In this document: one piece after another, positions 5,811 through 8,187 of the stretch | How positions within the stretch are numbered: the stretch's first letter is position 1 | Layout: each line of letters opens with the position of its first letter | Source of the DNA: Bacillota bacterium | Lineage (GTDB): Bacteria; Bacillota; Sulfobacillia; JABLXB01 | DNA length: 8,187 nucleotides | Assembly (NCBI GenBank): GCA_024653225.1 | Contig: JANLGA010000007.1 | Span: 1-8,187, forward strand | Direction of reading: 5' to 3' | Program-made: the position numbers and the translations under genes | The notes under the pieces: generated by a model | Databases searched by the model: none | What the model was told of the DNA's origin: nothing | Seen by the model: only the letters and a program-made list of their open reading frames with translations

Positions 5811-5913
5811 CGGACTTTCGGCGGCCCAGCCGTCATTGCCCTGGGTTTCCAGGGCTTTAGACCCGTCGGCTTTGCGTCCCCGCCTTTCGGCGGGTTTGCC
5901 CTTTCGATGCCCG
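5811..5913 (-). ncRNA. Cyclic-di-GMP-I (GEMM-I) riboswitch aptamer upstream of flhO
   Basis: The minus strand reads GGGCAAACC, a CCGCC-GAAA-GGCGG hairpin, GGACGCAAAGCC, then GGGTCTAAAG, a GCCCTGG/CCAGGGC stem, and ATGACGGCTGGGCCGCCGA. This is the ordered GEMM-I consensus, including the GAAA tetraloop and the CTAA...ATGA receptor region. Such RNAs bind c-di-GMP, the motile/sessile second messenger, and often precede flagellar genes. The GGGC of the first junction is kept; variants that respond to cGAMP (GEMM-Ib) have an A at the ligand-contacting G, so c-di-GMP is the likelier ligand, though I cannot be sure of the exact alignment. It lies in the 287-nt mbl-flhO gap; I found no convincing promoter in 5914-5988. 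Confidence 0.92.
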
Positions 5914-5988
5914 TAACAACAGGCTATTCAGGTGATGTCTGCTATTCGACGAATTTTCCCAAGATCCTGCTTCCTCGCCTGGGATTTC

Positions 5989-7014
5989 CTACATTATTCT
6001 CTTCAACACCGGCACGTGGTCCTCGTGGACCATGGGATATTCCATCAGCGCCTTCCCGGCCCCGACGACTACGCTCGACACCGGGTCGTCGGCGAGGTGA
6101 ACCGGGACGCCCGCGTGGTAACTCAGGGTCTTGTCCATCCCGAACAGCAGCGAGCCCCCGCCGGTAAGCACTATCCCCCTGTCCACAATGTCCCCGGCAA
6201 GCTCCGGGGGAGTCCTCTCCAGCACCGACTTGACCCTGTCAACGATCTCCGCCACGGGCTCGGCCAGCGCCTCGCACGTCTCCGCGGAGGTGACCTCGAT
6301 GGTCTTCGGCAAGCCGTCCACGAGGTCCCTACCGCGGACCTCCAGGCTCACGTCCCTGGCCCCAGGGAAAGCGCATCCGACCTTCATCTTCACTTCCTCG
6401 GCGGTGCGCTCGCCTATGGCGAGGTTGTGCTCTCTCTTTATGTACTTGACTATGGCCTCGTCGAACCTGTCTCCTGCGACCCTGATTGATTCCCCTATCA
6501 CTATGCCGCCGAGAGACAACACGGCTATTCCCGTGGTGCCCCCGCCGATGTCAACCACCATGTGACCCGCCGGCCCCCTGATGTCCAATCCCGCGCCCAG
6601 CGCCGCCGCCAGCGGTTCCTCGATCAGCGAGACCCCCTTGGCCCCGGCCTGGATCGCCGCCTCCCTTACGGCCCGCTTCTCCACGGAGGTGACGCCGGAG
6701 GGAATGCATACCATCACGCGCGGCCTGAACAGGTTCCATTTGCCGCAGACCCGCTCGAGGAAATACTTGAGCATCGCTTCAGTCACGTCGTAGTCGGCGA
6801 TGACCCCGTTCCTGAGGGGGCGTACGGCGACTATTGACCCGGGAGTGCGGCCGATCATCTGCCGTGCCGCGTCACCTATGGCGAGGATCCTGCGGGTATC
6901 CTGTTCAATGGCCACGACCGACGGTTCCCTCAGGACTACCCCTCTACCCTTGACGTAGACCAGCACACTGGCGGTGCCCAGGTCAACGGCAACGTCCTGC
7001 CCCCAGCTGAACAA
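5989..7014 (-). CDS. mbl: MreB-family actin homologue Mbl
   Basis: A 341-residue bacterial actin that forms membrane-associated filaments guiding lateral wall synthesis and rod shape. ATP-binding motifs are intact: DLGTAS (phosphate 1, residues 11-16), EEPLAAALGAGL around 132-143, VVDIGGGTTG (phosphate 2, 153-162), and LTGGGSLLFGMDKTL (adenosine, ~283-297). I start it at TTG 7014, because GGGGAGGG lies 6 nt upstream and the protein then begins MFSWGQDVAVDLGTAS, like other MreB/Mbl proteins. A GTG at 7020 would sit directly against the SD. The name Mbl rather than MreB or MreBH comes from its place between spoIIID and flhO, as in B. subtilis; sequence alone does not separate the paralogues. 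It lacks the usual mreCD neighbours, which supports that choice. Confidence 0.93.
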   Translation of the reverse strand: MFSWGQDVAVDLGTASVLVYVKGRGVVLREPSVVAIEQDTRRILAIGDAARQMIGRTPGSIVAVRPLRNGVIADYDVTEAMLKYFLERVCGKWNLFRPRVMVCIPSGVTSVEKRAVREAAIQAGAKGVSLIEEPLAAALGAGLDIRGPAGHMVVDIGGGTTGIAVLSLGGIVIGESIRVAGDRFDEAIVKYIKREHNLAIGERTAEEVKMKVGCAFPGARDVSLEVRGRDLVDGLPKTIEVTSAETCEALAEPVAEIVDRVKSVLERTPPELAGDIVDRGIVLTGGGSLLFGMDKTLSYHAGVPVHLADDPVSSVVVGAGKALMEYPMVHEDHVPVLKRIM

Positions 7015-7020
7015 GTGCAC

Positions 7021-7028
7021 CCCTCCCC
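7021..7028 (-). promoter_or_regulatory. Ribosome-binding site fixing the mbl TTG start
   Basis: GGGGAGGG on the minus strand is 6 nt from TTG 7014 but abuts GTG 7020 with no spacing. Normal spacing favours the TTG, and the resulting N-terminus fits the protein family. Confidence 0.65.
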
Positions 7029-7042
7029 ACGACCGGGCCTGT

Positions 7043-7067
7043 CCCCCTCATCCTCAACGAAAGGGGG
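7043..7067 (-). other. Inverted repeat in the spoIIID-mbl gap
   Basis: CCCCCT / AGGGGG form six pairs around a 13-nt loop, 48 nt after the spoIIID stop and 28 nt before the mbl start. No U-run follows, so terminator function is doubtful. The right arm runs into GGACAGG, a near match (six of seven) to the SpoIIID box GGACAAG, which may be coincidence. Confidence 0.3.
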
Positions 7068-7115
7068 CGAAGCCGTTTGATCGTTCTACGTCCGGTGGCA
7101 GATCACCTTTGGTGC

Positions 7116-7373
7116 TCAGGCCTGCCAGGCCTGGCGATACTTCTTCCGGGTCGCTTCCCCGCCCCTTATGTGGCGTTCCGCCTTATTGAACTCGAGGACC
7201 TCCTTGACGTCCCGGGCAAGCTGGGCGTTGAGCCTGGGCAGCCTCTCGGTCACATCTTTGTGCACGGTGCTCTTGGAAACGCCGAACGCCTTCGCGGCCT
7301 CGCGTACCGTGGCTCTCGTGCGACATATGTGGGCGCTGACGTCCAGCACTCTCTTCCGTATGAGGTCGTTCAT
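7116..7373 (-). CDS. spoIIID: Sporulation transcription factor SpoIIID
   Basis: An 85-residue DNA-binding regulator that acts in the mother cell during sporulation, activating and repressing many sigma-E genes and leading to sigma-K. The helix-turn-helix is residues ~22-43 (TVREAAKAFGVSKSTVHKDV), essentially the family signature. TERLPRLN, DVKEVLEFNK and the basic RHIRGGEATRKKYR (67-80), a second DNA contact in the known protein, follow. It is slightly shorter than the ~93-residue Bacillus protein, at the acidic C-terminal end. The start is ATG 7373 with GGGAGGAGG at 8-nt spacing; an upstream in-frame start would add 16 residues not found in the family and is rejected. A candidate sigma-E promoter precedes it. 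Confidence 0.96.
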   Translation of the reverse strand: MNDLIRKRVLDVSAHICRTRATVREAAKAFGVSKSTVHKDVTERLPRLNAQLARDVKEVLEFNKAERHIRGGEATRKKYRQAWQA

Positions 7374-7418
7374 ACTGGGGGCCTCCTCCCGGCAGAGGTT
7401 CAGAGGTGACGCGCAGTA

Positions 7419-7448
7419 CATGTATATGACCCCCTGGCCAAAAGATAG
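7419..7448 (-). promoter_or_regulatory. Candidate sigma-E promoter for spoIIID
   Basis: Minus-strand ATCTT (7442-7446) and TATACATG (7419-7426) stand 17 nt apart measured from ATC. The sigma-E pattern is roughly ATA-N16-18-CATACANT; the -35 has one mismatch in ATATT and the -10 keeps the ATACA core. B. subtilis spoIIID is transcribed by sigma-E, so the position is right. Matches are imperfect. Confidence 0.45.
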
Positions 7449-7457
7449 CTCGCCGGC

Positions 7458-7492
7458 GAAAATGAAGCCGCCGCAGGCTTCGCTGTGGCGGC
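7458..7492 (-). terminator. Intrinsic terminator after the spoIIQ-like gene
   Basis: GCCGCC-A-CAG pairs with CTG-C-GGCGGC (7467-7492; nine pairs, one mismatch, 6-nt loop). TTCATTTTC follows on the minus strand. It lies 31 nt after the M23 gene's stop and just before the spoIIID promoter, which would insulate the two transcripts. The U-tract is interrupted, so efficiency is uncertain. Confidence 0.6.
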
Positions 7493-7523
7493 ACGCGCGG
7501 AACAGGCGACTCCGTTCGCCCCC

Positions 7524-8187
7524 TCAGGGGAGAAACCGAACCGGGTCAACGTGCCCCTGGCCTGTCAGGACCTCGAAGTGCAGATGGTCAGGGTCGAGGC
7601 ACTCGAACGCGCCGGAGCCGATTGACCCGATCGGCTGTGAAGCGCGGACGCTGTCGCCCGCTCTCACCAGTACCTCCTTGCACCCGACGTAGACAGTCTT
7701 GAGGCCGGATTGGTGTTCCAATACCACGCGTACGCCGTAGATGAAGGAATCGTCCACCGACTCGACCCTGCCCGCCATGGCCGCCACGACCTCGTCGCCT
7801 TCATTTCCGGCGATGTCAATTCCCTGGTGGAACCTCCAGTCTGCGAGGGTCTTGGAGTACGCCCATCCGAACGGCTTCAAGATGCCGCCCTGGTACGGCC
7901 AGACCATGGAGACCGGTTGCTTCTGCACCGGTTGCTGTCTTTGCGCGGGCTGCTGCTTCTGCGCGGGCTGCTGCTTCTGCGACTGGGTCGGTGTCGCCGG
8001 AGGCTCGGCAGCCACGCCCCTGACGCCGGTCGCGGCTGGTCTCCCGGGTTCTCCCCCCGTCCGGGCCTGCCCGTCACCGCCACCGCTCACTGCAGGGGGC
8101 TTGGACGTCGGCGCTCCGGGAACCCGGGTCGCGTCGGTCTCCGCGGGTCTCGCGGGCGCGGGAATCCCCACCCGGCGGGTCCCTTCC
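7524..8187 (-). CDS. spoIIQ: SpoIIQ-like M23 (LytM) endopeptidase, 5' end beyond window
   Basis: The visible ~220 residues end in an M23 metallopeptidase domain (about 96 residues from the stop inward to WRFHQGID). Using GTG 8171 as residue 1, zinc ligands His115 and Asp119 (HQGID) and the HLH pair (His196, His198) are all present, so the protein may cleave peptidoglycan. This resembles clostridial SpoIIQ; the Bacillus protein has lost ligands. SpoIIQ sits in the forespore membrane and binds SpoIIIAH across the intermembrane space. Before the domain is a long Pro/Ala/Gly then Gln/Pro linker (residues ~1-88). No membrane segment is visible, and the frame stays open to the edge, so the anchor is probably outside the window. 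GTG 8171, with GGAAGGG nine nt upstream, is a less likely true start. The name rests on domain plus synteny with spoIIID-mbl. Confidence 0.75.
   Translation of the reverse strand, partial: EGTRRVGIPAPARPAETDATRVPGAPTSKPPAVSGGGDGQARTGGEPGRPAATGVRGVAAEPPATPTQSQKQQPAQKQQPAQRQQPVQKQPVSMVWPYQGGILKPFGWAYSKTLADWRFHQGIDIAGNEGDEVVAAMAGRVESVDDSFIYGVRVVLEHQSGLKTVYVGCKEVLVRAGDSVRASQPIGSIGSGAFECLDPDHLHFEVLTGQGHVDPVRFLP
7925..7978 (-). repeat. 18-bp tandem repeat encoding a Gln/Pro linker
   Basis: Two exact copies of an 18-bp unit (gcgcgggctgctgcttct) fill 7943-7960 and 7961-7978. A diverged third lies at 7925-7942 and a partial fourth at about 7910-7924. They encode QKQQPA-type hexapeptides immediately before the M23 domain. 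This is likely a length-variable spacer between membrane anchor and peptidase. Confidence 0.8.

Noticed and set aside
5923..5947. Direct repeat gctattc (5923-5929 and 5941-5947), period 18 bp
   Set aside because: Seven bases only; no regulator site I can name, and chance is a fair explanation.
7117..7135. Adjacent aggcct palindromes at the end of spoIIID
   Set aside because: They encode the last codons of the gene and are too short to act as a terminator; no U-run follows.
1..8187. CRISPR arrays, insertion sequences, tRNA or rRNA genes
   Set aside because: No regularly spaced repeats, transposase-like frames, terminal inverted repeats or RNA-gene motifs were seen.

Overview
The window is a compact, G+C-rich stretch (roughly 60-65% by eye) in which every supportable gene lies on the minus strand, so transcription runs from position 8187 toward 1. 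Gene content points to an endospore-forming, flagellated, rod-shaped member of the Firmicutes (Bacillota). SpoIIQ- and SpoIIID-type sporulation proteins, a second-class MreB (Mbl), FlgM/YvyF, a ComFC homologue and a SAM-I (S-box) leader on metK are typical of that phylum. The high G+C and frequent GTG/TTG starts suggest a high-GC clostridial or Peptococcaceae-like lineage. That placement is inference; no rRNA or species marker is present.

Layout, in order of transcription. (1) Sporulation block, 8187-7116: the C-terminal part of a SpoIIQ-like M23 endopeptidase with intact metal ligands, a hairpin terminator, a candidate sigma-E promoter and spoIIID. (2) Cell shape, 7014-5989: mbl, whose best start is a TTG set by a Shine-Dalgarno (SD) sequence. 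(3) Flagellar rod block, 5988-3630: a cyclic-di-GMP-I (GEMM-I) riboswitch leader, flhO (FlgF-like), flhP (FlgG-like) and a FlgJ-type rod-binding protein without a muramidase domain. The flhO-flhP spacer is packed with inverted repeats. (4) Methionine/SAM block, 3649-2192: a sigma-A promoter inside the 3' end of the FlgJ gene, a SAM-I riboswitch and metK. (5) A short membrane-anchored protein carrying only the N-terminal half of a GT2 glycosyltransferase fold, 2122-1634. (6) Competence/late flagellar block, 1524-49: comFC, yvyF and flgM. A sigma-28-type promoter overlaps the yvyF stop, and a strong hairpin lies at the left edge.

The order spoIIQ...spoIIID-mbl-flhO-flhP and the order comFC-yvyF-flgM are both known from Bacillus subtilis, where they form two separate loci. 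Here they are joined through flgJ, metK and the GT2-like gene. The regulatory layers are legible: sporulation promoter for spoIIID, c-di-GMP sensing for the rod genes, SAM sensing for metK, and a sigma-28 promoter feeding the anti-sigma-28 factor FlgM. Most genes belong to well-known families. The least explained elements are the truncated GT2-like protein, the switching logic of the c-di-GMP leader and the structured flhO-flhP spacer.
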